A stretch of 64,000 bases of DNA from an uncultured Lacinutrix sp. (lineage in GTDB: Bacteria; Bacteroidota; Bacteroidia; Flavobacteriales; Flavobacteriaceae). Under the pieces are notes generated by a model. It was not told the origin of the DNA and ran no database searches. It worked only from the letters and a program-made list of their open reading frames with translations. This document shows positions 46,119-54,523 of the stretch, in pieces. The stretch spans positions 106,095 through 170,094 of the forward strand of contig NZ_CANMSJ010000009.1 of the NCBI RefSeq assembly GCF_947500605.1, in the 5' to 3' direction. How positions within the stretch are numbered: position 1 is the stretch's first letter; each line of letters starts with the position of its first letter. Both the position numbers and the translations under genes were made by a program.

Positions 46119-47015
46119 TTATTGTCCTAATTTAAAGTCTATACTCACAAAACCTATTTGTCTTGTAGGTGCTTTTGAATCTGCCGGCCATTTACCAGAT
46201 TCTGCAATTTTTTTAGCTGCTTTATAAAGACAAGGTGCAGAATTTTCTGTTCCTTTAGCTGGTCTTACTTTAACTACACGACCACTTCTATCAACTTCTA
46301 TTTCAACAACAACTAACCCTTCTTCATTACAATCTTGTAAGACTTTGGTGAAATCTCCCGAACCACGTCCTTTAAGACCTGACCCTACTCCTCCATTACC
46401 TTTACCTCCACCAAAGTAACTTGGCGCATAAGGATTACCATCTAGTTGTCCTTTATCTCCTGCTGTATCATCGTTACCCTCACTACCACTTGATTCTCCT
46501 TCGGAATTATTCATTCCTCCCATCATAGCATCTATTTCTGCTTTTTTCTTAGCCTCTTCAGCTTTCTTTTTTGCTTCAGCATCTGCTTTAGCTTTAGCTT
46601 TTTTTGCAGCTGCTTCTTTAGCCTTAGCATCTGCTTCTGCCTTAGCCTTTTTTGCTGCTTCAGCTTTTTTTATAGCTATTGCTTCTTCTGTATCTTGAGT
46701 TAAAACATCTTCTTTCATTTCTTCTGAAGCTGATGCTTCATTAGTATGATCTGTTTGCTCCTCAGCTTTATTCGGCTCCGATTGCGCTTCATGATGTTGT
46801 TTATTTATATTTAAATCTTCTGATTTTACAGGTTTATCGGGTTGCACGTTACCGCTTCCAACAGCTGAATTACCAAAATTTACCGCAACTCCATATTCCT
46901 CTGGTGGATCTTGATAATCCTGCCCAACTACAAAGCACAACAAGATTAAGATAACTACTATTAACGCTGTTATCTTAGCTGAATTTTGTTCGTGTTTTGT
47001 TTTTAAATATTTCAT
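46119..47015 (-). CDS. TonB-like energy transducer, paralog 2
   Basis: 298 aa. A short cytoplasmic N-terminus (KYLKTKHEQNSAK) and one membrane helix (ITALIVVILILLCFVVG) precede an Ala/Lys/Glu-rich periplasmic linker with coiled-coil character (about 95-170), a Gly-rich stretch (GGGKGNGGVGSGLKGRG) and a C-terminal TonB-like domain (VVVEIEVDRSGRVVKVRPAKG). The first 43 residues nearly duplicate paralog 1. It would transmit proton-motive force from ExbB/ExbD to outer-membrane transporters. Confidence 0.85.
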   Translation of the reverse strand: MKYLKTKHEQNSAKITALIVVILILLCFVVGQDYQDPPEEYGVAVNFGNSAVGSGNVQPDKPVKSEDLNINKQHHEAQSEPNKAEEQTDHTNEASASEEMKEDVLTQDTEEAIAIKKAEAAKKAKAEADAKAKEAAAKKAKAKADAEAKKKAEEAKKKAEIDAMMGGMNNSEGESSGSEGNDDTAGDKGQLDGNPYAPSYFGGGKGNGGVGSGLKGRGSGDFTKVLQDCNEEGLVVVEIEVDRSGRVVKVRPAKGTENSAPCLYKAAKKIAESGKWPADSKAPTRQIGFVSIDFKLGQ

Positions 47016-47022
47016 TTAGATA

Positions 47023-48207
47023 TTAATTACCATTTACACTAATTGGTAAATCATAAGACACTGGAACTGGCCTACCATTTTGGATTCCAGGTTTAATATT
47101 GGGTAATAAATTTATAACTCGTTTTGCTTCTTCTTCCAATTGATCATGTGGTCCTTTTACTTTAATTCCGGTAATATTTCCAGATTGACTAATAGTAAAA
47201 CGAATAAAAATTTGTTGTTTTCCTGATAACCCTAAATCTGATATAAGTATTGTATTAAAATTCTTAGCAATGAATTGATTAATTTTATCATTCATACATT
47301 TTATTCTTGCACTATTATTACCTGATTGGCAACCTGGATAAATTGGAGAGTTCTCAACAGATTTAAAAGATACACTTTTACTTCCTTCACTTTTCTTTTT
47401 TGCTGCTGCTGCTGCTGCGGAGGCTTTATCACTAGCTGCTTTTGCCGCAGCTGCTTTTGCTGCTTTTGCTTTCGCTTCGGCCGCTGACTTTGCTTTTGCG
47501 GCTTTATCTGCCGCGGCTTTTTGAGCCTTTGCTTTTTCTGCAGCAATCGCTTTGTCTTTAGCTGCTTTTTCCGCACTTGCCTTAGCTACTGCTTTTGCTT
47601 TTGCTTTTGCTTTTGCTTTTGCAGCCTTTTTTTCAGCTTCAGCTTTATCTGCCTTTGCTTTAGTTTCTTTTGCTAATTTATCTTTTGCTTCTTTTGCCTC
47701 TTTCTCGTTTTTTACCCTTAAAGCTTCTTCTTCTTGTTGCGCTAATAATTTTTCTGCTTCGGCTGCCTTTTCAGCTTTTTCAGTTTCAGCGGCTTTGGCA
47801 GCTTCTTCAGCTTCAGCTTTTTCTGCCTCTTCTTTCTCTGCTAATTCTTCTTGAAGTTGTTTTTCGGCTGCTTCCTCTTCCTGTTTAGCTTCTAATGCTG
47901 CTGCTTCCATTTCATCTTCAAGACTTTCCTCTTCTAAAACTTCTTCAGCAACTTCATCTTCAACAACTTCATCTTCTACAACCTCCTCGGACTCTTCTAA
48001 TTCTGAATCTTGAACTTTAGCAGATGTAGTTGGTTGTGTATTATCATTAATAGTACTTACATCTCCAAAGTTAATTGCAACTCCATATTCTTCAGGTAAA
48101 TCTTGATAATCTTGGCCTACTACAAAACATAATAACACAACAATTACAACGATTAAAGTTGTGATTTTAGCTGAATTCTGCTCGTGTTTTGTTTGTAGGT
48201 ATTTCAA
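47023..48207 (-). CDS. TonB-like energy transducer, paralog 1, with TTG start
   Basis: 394 aa if translation begins at TTG (48207-48205), one base after the exbD stop. This is needed to include the membrane helix ITTLIVVIVVLLCFVVG, which is shared with paralog 2; the next in-frame Met is near residue 99. The linker (about 70-290) is an extreme Ala/Lys/Glu low-complexity coiled-coil region. The C-terminal TonB-like domain contains GLSGKQQIFIRFTISQSGNI and GRPVPVSYDLPI. The unusual start could limit its expression relative to exbD. Confidence 0.85.
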   Translation of the reverse strand: MKYLQTKHEQNSAKITTLIVVIVVLLCFVVGQDYQDLPEEYGVAINFGDVSTINDNTQPTTSAKVQDSELEESEEVVEDEVVEDEVAEEVLEEESLEDEMEAAALEAKQEEEAAEKQLQEELAEKEEAEKAEAEEAAKAAETEKAEKAAEAEKLLAQQEEEALRVKNEKEAKEAKDKLAKETKAKADKAEAEKKAAKAKAKAKAKAVAKASAEKAAKDKAIAAEKAKAQKAAADKAAKAKSAAEAKAKAAKAAAAKAASDKASAAAAAAKKKSEGSKSVSFKSVENSPIYPGCQSGNNSARIKCMNDKINQFIAKNFNTILISDLGLSGKQQIFIRFTISQSGNITGIKVKGPHDQLEEEAKRVINLLPNIKPGIQNGRPVPVSYDLPISVNGN

Positions 48208-48208
48208 A

Positions 48209-48601
48209 TTATTGAGATTTTACTGCTAATGTTGATTTTATCTTATTTCTATTCGCAATGTCCATTATATAGACTACATGTTTCATTTCTACATCTTGAT
48301 CTGAACGAATTGTAATTGTAGGAGATTCTGCTCCTCCAATTTTTGCTAACAACTCAGATTCTAACGTTTCTTTAGAAACTTTTTTTAAGTCTATGTAATA
48401 ACTATTATTTTTATCTACACTTACAGATACACTTTTTGTTTGTGTTGTTTTACTTGTTGAACTTGGTAATAACAAATCTATGGCTTCGGCTGAAACTAGT
48501 GTAGAAGCAATCATAAAAAAGATAAGTAGTAGGAACACAATATCCGTCATTGAAGACATATTGAATTCTGGTGTTACTTTATTTCTTCCGCGTAAATTCA
48601 T
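48209..48601 (-). CDS. exbD: ExbD/TolR-like biopolymer transport protein
   Basis: 130 aa. N-terminal membrane helix after a polar start (MTDIVFLLLIFFMIASTLV) with the essential Asp of the channel (SMTDIVFL) in place, followed by a periplasmic domain with LLPSSTS and IRSDQDVEMKHVVYIMDIA. Forms the proton channel with ExbB. Starts 10 bases after exbB. Confidence 0.92.
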   Translation of the reverse strand: MNLRGRNKVTPEFNMSSMTDIVFLLLIFFMIASTLVSAEAIDLLLPSSTSKTTQTKSVSVSVDKNNSYYIDLKKVSKETLESELLAKIGGAESPTITIRSDQDVEMKHVVYIMDIANRNKIKSTLAVKSQ

Positions 48602-48611
48602 AAATTAGTTA

Positions 48612-49313
48612 TTAGATTGGTTCATTTAAAAGGTCTAAGAATTCTAATGAATTTGCTTCCATTTGATATACCACTTTGTCTGTTTTAACAACGACATGGT
48701 TATATGCTATGTAAGCAACAATTCCAACAATTAAACCTCCAACTGTTGTGGTCATTGCAGTATATAAACCATCTGCTAATGTTTTAATATCGATAGAACC
48801 ACCTGAATTTGCTATTTCGAATATTGAAAGAATCATTCCAATAACTGTTCCTAAAAATCCAATCATTGGAGCTGCACCAGAAATTGTAGCTAAAACACTT
48901 ACGTTTTTTTCAAGACTATAAATCTCTAAACGCCCTGCATTTTCTATAGCTGTATTAATATCGTCTAACGGTTTTCCTATTCTAGAAATTCCTTTACTAA
49001 TTAATCTAGATACCGGTGAATTAGTTTGTGAACATAAATTTTGAGCAGAATCTATTTTACCACTACTTACGTAGTCTTTAATTTGATTCATAAAATTAGC
49101 ATCTACCTTTGAAGCTTCCTTTATAGCCATTATTCTTTCAAAATAAATATAAAGTGCTGCAACAAATAAAACGAATAGTAAACCAATTATTATTATTCCA
49201 GCTGTACCTCCTGTGGTAATCAGCTCAATTATTGATAATGTTTTTTCGGTTGTTTCACCATCAACTAATAAATCTGCTTCTTGTGATGCGTCTTGTAATA
49301 AAGTGTTTAACAT
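48612..49313 (-). CDS. exbB: ExbB/TolQ/MotA-family proton channel protein
   Basis: 233 aa with three membrane segments: about 38-58 (GIIIIGLLFVLFVAALYIYF), about 137-160 (ISGAAPMIGFLGTVIGMILSI) and about 175-200 (TTTVGGLIVGIVAYIAYN). The pore motif GFLGTVIGM and TTVGGLIVG are conserved. A loop after the first helix is cytoplasmic. Operon exbB-exbD-tonB-tonB. Confidence 0.92.
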   Translation of the reverse strand: MLNTLLQDASQEADLLVDGETTEKTLSIIELITTGGTAGIIIIGLLFVLFVAALYIYFERIMAIKEASKVDANFMNQIKDYVSSGKIDSAQNLCSQTNSPVSRLISKGISRIGKPLDDINTAIENAGRLEIYSLEKNVSVLATISGAAPMIGFLGTVIGMILSIFEIANSGGSIDIKTLADGLYTAMTTTVGGLIVGIVAYIAYNHVVVKTDKVVYQMEANSLEFLDLLNEPI

Positions 49314-49373
49314 ATTGTTTGTTTAGATAAATGTATAACGTTATTTTTTTTAATCTCGTATTAATGAGTTTAT

Positions 49374-50777
49374 TTAAAACAGTGTTCTAGTCCAGAAGAA
49401 GACTAATGTTCCTGCTAAAAACCCTACTAATGCTAACCAAGATATTTTTTTGAAATACCAGAAAAAATCTATTTTTTCCATTCCCATTGCAACCACTCCT
49501 GCTGCCGAACCGATAATTAACATACTTCCACCTGTTCCTGCTGCATAAGCAATAAAGTGCCAAAGTTCGTTATCCATAGGCTCATGGAACATACCTAAAC
49601 TAGCTGCTACTAAAGGTACATTGTCTATTACTGCAGAACCAATACCCAAAAGAATAACTACTAAATCTGAAACACCTGCGTGACCACCTGGATGAATTTC
49701 AGTTCCTAACATTGGAACAGAAGTTTGTAAAGAATCTGCGAAGTTAAATAATGTTCCTAAAGATTCTAAAGCTGCTACAGCCATTAAAATACCTAAGAAA
49801 AACAAAATACTTGGCAGTTCGATTTTAGATAATGAGTGGTGTACTGGACTGTGGTGTGCATTAGCATCACTTTCTACTCCATCATACTCCGTTAAACTGA
49901 ATTTTGAAGAACTATAGATTTCAGCAAAAATAGCTACAACTCCTAAAGACAACATCATCCCAACATAAGGCGGTAAATGTGTTACCATTTTAAAGATAGG
50001 TACAAAAACAATTGCTCCTAAACCTAAATATAACATTGTACCACTAAAACGACTTTTTGGTTTATCGTCTGTGTTTTCTTCAACATCTAAGTTTCCTTTA
50101 AACGCTGGTAAAAATGAAGCTATAAATGTAGGCACTAACATACATACTAAAGATGGTAATAATAGGTAACCAAATAAGTGACCTGTTGATACTTTTTTAC
50201 CAATCCAAAGCATTGTAGTTGTTACATCTCCAATTGGAGAAAAAGCACCACCTGCATTTGCTGCAATAATTATTAAACCTGCATACCAAATACGTACACT
50301 TCTATCTTTTACAATTTTTTGAAGTATTGATATTAATACAATAGTGGCTGTTAAGTTATCTATAATTGCAGAAAGCACGAATGCTAAACCACAGAAGATC
50401 CAAAGGATTTTAGACTTCTTCTTTGTTTTAATAAAGTTTTTTATAGTTGAAAAACCGTCGAAATAATCTATAATCTCAACAATTGTCATTGCTCCTAATA
50501 AGAACACTAAAATTTCGGCAGTTTTACCTAAATGATGCAATAATGTTTCTTCCATTAAATGCATTTTGGCTTCATGACCTAAAGCTGGAAAATTTTCTAC
50601 TAATGCATGATTTGCAGAATCGAACCAATTTGGAAACGAATCTATACCTAATGAAATTAATGCCCAACTTATAGCCATCATGACCAAAGCAGGAATTAAT
50701 TTATCTATTTTAATACTGTGTTCTAATGTAATGGCTAAATAACCAATTACAAATACTAGAATAATTGCTGTTTCCAT
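49374..50777 (-). CDS. nhaD: Sodium:proton antiporter NhaD
   Basis: 467 aa with about twelve hydrophobic segments. NhaD family blocks include FLLGAMTIVEIIDYF, IDNLTATIVLISILQ, AANAGGAFSPIGDVTTTMLWI and VIDNVPLVAASLGMF. Exports sodium in exchange for protons, consistent with a marine or salt-tolerant organism. Starts 16 bases after the dehydrogenase gene, so probably co-transcribed. Confidence 0.92.
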   Translation of the reverse strand: METAIILVFVIGYLAITLEHSIKIDKLIPALVMMAISWALISLGIDSFPNWFDSANHALVENFPALGHEAKMHLMEETLLHHLGKTAEILVFLLGAMTIVEIIDYFDGFSTIKNFIKTKKKSKILWIFCGLAFVLSAIIDNLTATIVLISILQKIVKDRSVRIWYAGLIIIAANAGGAFSPIGDVTTTMLWIGKKVSTGHLFGYLLLPSLVCMLVPTFIASFLPAFKGNLDVEENTDDKPKSRFSGTMLYLGLGAIVFVPIFKMVTHLPPYVGMMLSLGVVAIFAEIYSSSKFSLTEYDGVESDANAHHSPVHHSLSKIELPSILFFLGILMAVAALESLGTLFNFADSLQTSVPMLGTEIHPGGHAGVSDLVVILLGIGSAVIDNVPLVAASLGMFHEPMDNELWHFIAYAAGTGGSMLIIGSAAGVVAMGMEKIDFFWYFKKISWLALVGFLAGTLVFFWTRTLF

Positions 50778-50793
50778 AGTTTATATAAAGGGA

Positions 50794-52020
50794 TTAAACA
50801 AGTTGAGTTAGTGCAATTTCGAAAGCTGTTTTGCTAATTTCGGTTTTGCTAGGGTTTTTATCGTATGTATTTTGAATAGCTTTTTTAATAATGCTAGACG
50901 TATCGTTGAAGATGGCTTCATCCGTCATTTGTACTTTACGTTCCATAAAGTATGCGAATACTCTTGCCATACCACAGTTTGAAATAAAATCTGGAATAAG
51001 ACTTACTTTCTCGTCTGTAGATTCCATAATGCTTCCAAAGAAAATTTCTTTATCTGCGAAAGGTACATTTGCTCCACATGAAATAACTTCTAGTCCAGTA
51101 TTAATCATCTGACTAATTTGATCTTGAGTTATTAAACGAGATGCTGCACATGGTGCAAAAATCTCAGTTTCAAGAGACCAAATACGTTCGTTCATTTCTG
51201 CAAACGGAATCATGTTTTCTGTCGCTAATGTATTTCCGTTTTTAGTTAAAAAGAAGTTTGTTATTTCATCGAAAGAAAAACCTTCTTCTTTAATAACACC
51301 TCCAGAAATATCTATAATACCAACCACTTTAGCTCCCATTTGTGCTAAATAATAAGCTGCTGCAGATCCTACATTTCCAAAACCTTGAACTACAGCGCGT
51401 TTTCCAACAACACTTCCTCCGTAAATTTCGTAATAATGTTTTACAGCTTCGGCAACGCCATAACCTGTAATCATATCTGCTACAGTATATTTTCTTGCCA
51501 CATCTGGTGAGAATCCTGGGTTTTCGATAACTTTAATAACACCTTGACGTAATTGGCCAATGCGATTAATTTTATCTGCTTCAGTTGGTTTAAAGTGTCC
51601 GTTAAATACACCTTCTTGTGGATGCCAAACTCCAGATTGCTCTGTAATTGGGATTACCTCATGGATTTCATCGACATTTAAATCTCCTCCAGTTCCATAA
51701 TAACTTTTAAGTAATGGAGAGACTGCTTTATACCAACGTTCTAAAACGCCTTTTTTTCTTGGATCTTTAGGATCGAAATTAATACCCGATTTTGCACCAC
51801 CAATCGCTGGTCCTGAAACGGTAAATTTAACCTCCATTGTTTTTGCTAGAGATAGAACTTCGTTCATATCTAAACCTTTACGCATTCTTGTTCCCCCACC
51901 TGCAGCACCTCCTCTAAGAGAATTTATTACTGTCCAACCTTCGGCTTCTGTTTCTGCGTCTTTCCAGTTAAAAACAATTTCTGGTTCTTTATTTTCGTAT
52001 ATTTTAAGTAATTCTTTCAT
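50794..52020 (-). CDS. Glu/Leu/Phe/Val dehydrogenase family protein (likely glutamate dehydrogenase)
   Basis: 408 aa. The N-terminal substrate domain contains GGAAGGGTRMRKG and the catalytic Lys region GPAIGGAKSGINFDP. The C-terminal Rossmann fold has VQGFGNVGSAAAYYLAQMGAKVVGI. Interconverts glutamate and 2-oxoglutarate or the equivalent for branched-chain amino acids; sequence alone does not decide. The promoter shares a TATATTTG-TTAAACCAA arrangement with the PL6 gene. Confidence 0.85.
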   Translation of the reverse strand: MKELLKIYENKEPEIVFNWKDAETEAEGWTVINSLRGGAAGGGTRMRKGLDMNEVLSLAKTMEVKFTVSGPAIGGAKSGINFDPKDPRKKGVLERWYKAVSPLLKSYYGTGGDLNVDEIHEVIPITEQSGVWHPQEGVFNGHFKPTEADKINRIGQLRQGVIKVIENPGFSPDVARKYTVADMITGYGVAEAVKHYYEIYGGSVVGKRAVVQGFGNVGSAAAYYLAQMGAKVVGIIDISGGVIKEEGFSFDEITNFFLTKNGNTLATENMIPFAEMNERIWSLETEIFAPCAASRLITQDQISQMINTGLEVISCGANVPFADKEIFFGSIMESTDEKVSLIPDFISNCGMARVFAYFMERKVQMTDEAIFNDTSSIIKKAIQNTYDKNPSKTEISKTAFEIALTQLV

Positions 52021-52114
52021 TTTAGTCTATTGTAACGTTATCAATTTATTTTATTTTTTTTCTGAAAATATAATTGAAACGTAGCTAAAGTTGATTCATT
52101 TAAATAATGATTTA

Positions 52115-52131
52115 TTGGTTTAACAAATATA
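52115..52131 (-). promoter_or_regulatory. -7 element with degenerate operator before the dehydrogenase gene
   Basis: TATATTTG (52131-52124, minus) overlaps TTGGTTTAACAA (52115-52126), a TTGGTTTACCAA palindrome with one change. The offset between box and operator is the same as at the PL6 promoter (operator ends 2 bases inside the box). No TTG is seen 19 bases upstream. Confidence 0.45.
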
Positions 52132-52169
52132 AAAAACTAAAGGTGCATAAAGTAAAAAAATATTTTTTT

Positions 52170-53234
52170 TTACGATTGAAATATTACACCTGAAGAATGA
52201 TCCTTTTTTGCACCTGTAACACTAGACAGACAGTTGTTTTCTGCTCGAAGTTTTAAAACTCCTAAAAAGCCAAAAATTAAAGCTTCTTTAAATTCTATAA
52301 TTTCTTTTGAAGGTATTTGAATTGTATTATTACATAAGTCCTCTATTCTAGACATTAAAAACGAATTAAAAACACCTCCACCAGTTACTAATATTGATGC
52401 ATTTTGTTGAACATTTAAAACATTAGAAATCTGAATAGCAACGTGCTCTACAACAGTTCTTAAAATATCTTTTACTGAAAGATTATAACTATCAATTATT
52501 GGAAATACAATTTCATTAACCCATTCTAATCCTAATGATTTTGGATAGGTTTCCTTATAAAACGGAAGGTTATTTAACTCCTTTAATAAATCTGTATTTA
52601 GTACTCCTTCTTTTGCTAAAGCTCCTTTATCATCATATGCAAAACCTAATATTGAGACATACTTATTAAGGACGATATTTACCGGGCAGATATCGAAAGC
52701 GATTCTTTTTCCTTTAATTTCTGTTGAAACATTAGCAAAACCACCAAGATTTATACAATAATTATAATCTGAAAACAACAATTGATCTCCAATTGGAACT
52801 AAAGGCGCACCTTGACCTCCTAATTGGACATCTTGAACTCTAAAATCGCAAACTATTGTTTGGTTTAGTTTTTTTGCTAAAACGGAAAGGTTTCCTATTT
52901 GGTAAGTTAATCCGTATTCGGGTTTATGTAATGCTGTGTGTCCATGAGAACAGATAGCATATATTGACGAAATATTATTTTCTGTTATAAATTTTTGAAT
53001 AACTTCAGATAAATATAATGTATAATCCAGATCTAATTCGGCTAATTCTTCTTTTGAATACTTTATTAAAGTTTTCAATTTACCAAGCCATTCTTCCGCG
53101 TAAGCGATAGTATCGGCTTTAATAATTTTAAAAGACCATTGCTCTTTAAAAGAGAAATTAATGAATGCTAAATCTATTCCATCTAAAGAGGTCCCAGACA
53201 TAACTCCAATAACATTATATTCCGTTTTTATCAT
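52170..53234 (-). CDS. anmK: Anhydro-N-acetylmuramic acid kinase
   Basis: 354 aa ASKHA-fold kinase. Starts with VIGVMSGTSLDGIDLA, then ICSHGHTALHKP, the catalytic CDFRVQDVQLGGQGAPLVP and ILVTGGGVFNSFLM. Recycles anhydroMurNAc from cell-wall turnover to MurNAc-6-phosphate. Divergent from the acyl-CoA dehydrogenase gene across 89 bases. Confidence 0.95.
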   Translation of the reverse strand: MIKTEYNVIGVMSGTSLDGIDLAFINFSFKEQWSFKIIKADTIAYAEEWLGKLKTLIKYSKEELAELDLDYTLYLSEVIQKFITENNISSIYAICSHGHTALHKPEYGLTYQIGNLSVLAKKLNQTIVCDFRVQDVQLGGQGAPLVPIGDQLLFSDYNYCINLGGFANVSTEIKGKRIAFDICPVNIVLNKYVSILGFAYDDKGALAKEGVLNTDLLKELNNLPFYKETYPKSLGLEWVNEIVFPIIDSYNLSVKDILRTVVEHVAIQISNVLNVQQNASILVTGGGVFNSFLMSRIEDLCNNTIQIPSKEIIEFKEALIFGFLGVLKLRAENNCLSSVTGAKKDHSSGVIFQS

Positions 53235-53258
53235 ATTCTGTAAAAATAGAAATATCTA

Positions 53259-53289
53259 TTGAAAGAAAACTAATAAAGAGCTATATTTG
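53259..53289 (+). promoter_or_regulatory. Promoter of the acyl-CoA dehydrogenase gene
   Basis: TTG (53259-53261), 20 bases, TATATTTG (53282-53289), ending 34 bases before the ATG. Confidence 0.65.
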
Positions 53290-53323
53290 CACTCTTATTT
53301 TATCAAATTAATATTATAAAAAG

Positions 53324-54466
53324 ATGGATTTTAGCTTAACCGAAGAGCATTTAATGATACGCGACGCAGCTCGCGATTTTGCACAAACCGAATTATTACC
53401 AGGCGTTATAGAACGTGATAATAAACAGGAATTCCCACAAGAATTAGTTAAGAAAATGGGTGATTTAGGTTTTATGGGTATTATGGTAAATCCTAAATAT
53501 GGAGGAAGCGGAATGGACGCTATTTCTTACGTTTTAATAATGGAAGAGCTATCTAAAATAGATGCTTCGGCTTCTGTAATTGTTTCTGTAAACAACTCTT
53601 TAGTTTGTTATGGATTAGAAGCTTATGCAAACGAAGAGCAAAAACAAAAATACTTAACTAAGCTTGCTACTGGTGAGTTTGTTGGTGCTTTTTGTTTAAG
53701 TGAACCAGAAGCAGGAAGTGATGCTACATCTCAAAAAACAACGGCTATAGATAAAGGAGACCACTATGTAATTAACGGAACAAAAAACTGGATTACTAGT
53801 GGAGGAAGAGCTGATGTTTATTTAGTAATTGCACAAACAGATAAAGACAAAGGACATAAAGGTATTAATGCTTTTATAGTTGAAAAAGGAACTCCTGGTT
53901 TTGATGTTGGACCTAAAGAAGATAAATTAGGAATACGTGGTAGTGATACGCATACGTTACAATTTAACGATGTTAAGGTACCAAAAGAAAACAGAATTGG
54001 TGAAGATGGTTTTGGTTTTAAATTTGCTATGAAAACTTTATCTGGAGGAAGAATAGGTATTGCTGCACAAGCTTTAGGTATTGCTGCTGGAGCTTATGAA
54101 TTGGCCTTAAAATACTCTAAAGAGCGTAAAGCATTTGGAACAGAAATTTGCAACCACCAGGCTATTGCTTTTAAATTAGCAGATATGTATACTGAAATTG
54201 AAGCTGCCCGTATGCTAGTAATGAAAGCTGCTTGGGATAAGGACCAAGGTAACAACTACGATATGTCTAGTGCTATGGCAAAATTATATGCCTCTCAAGT
54301 TGCTATGACGCATACTGTAGAAGCTGTACAAATACATGGTGGGAATGGTTTTGTAAAAGAATACCACGTAGAGCGTTTAATGCGTGATGCTAAGATTACA
54401 CAAATTTATGAAGGGACTTCTGAAATACAGAAAATTGTAATTTCAAGAGGCGTTATTAAAGGATAA
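53324..54466 (+). CDS. Acyl-CoA dehydrogenase (short/medium-chain type)
   Basis: 380 aa flavoprotein. CLSEPEAGSDATSQKTTA (FAD/substrate binding), NGTKNWITSG, KLGIRGSDT and KERKAFGTEICNHQAIAFKLADM are family blocks. The catalytic Glu is in the IYEGTSEIQKIVISR motif near the C-terminus. It oxidises an acyl-CoA and passes electrons to ETF. Chain-length or branched-chain preference cannot be decided. Terminated by a strong bidirectional hairpin. Confidence 0.92.
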   Translation: MDFSLTEEHLMIRDAARDFAQTELLPGVIERDNKQEFPQELVKKMGDLGFMGIMVNPKYGGSGMDAISYVLIMEELSKIDASASVIVSVNNSLVCYGLEAYANEEQKQKYLTKLATGEFVGAFCLSEPEAGSDATSQKTTAIDKGDHYVINGTKNWITSGGRADVYLVIAQTDKDKGHKGINAFIVEKGTPGFDVGPKEDKLGIRGSDTHTLQFNDVKVPKENRIGEDGFGFKFAMKTLSGGRIGIAAQALGIAAGAYELALKYSKERKAFGTEICNHQAIAFKLADMYTEIEAARMLVMKAAWDKDQGNNYDMSSAMAKLYASQVAMTHTVEAVQIHGGNGFVKEYHVERLMRDAKITQIYEGTSEIQKIVISRGVIKG

Positions 54467-54484
54467 TAACATCTTCAATTTATA

Positions 54485-54523
54485 TAAAAAAAGCGTAACC
54501 ATTTATTTGGTTACGCTTTTTTT
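54485..54523. terminator. Bidirectional terminator
   Basis: AAAAAAGCGTAACC / GGTTACGCTTTTTTT stem between the convergent acyl-CoA dehydrogenase and helicase genes. Its T-run reaches into the helicase stop codon. Confidence 0.9.

Noticed and set aside
47301..47888. Ala/Phe/Leu-rich frames on either strand across tonB paralog 1
   Set aside because: They are mirror images of the Ala/Lys/Glu repeat in the true gene.
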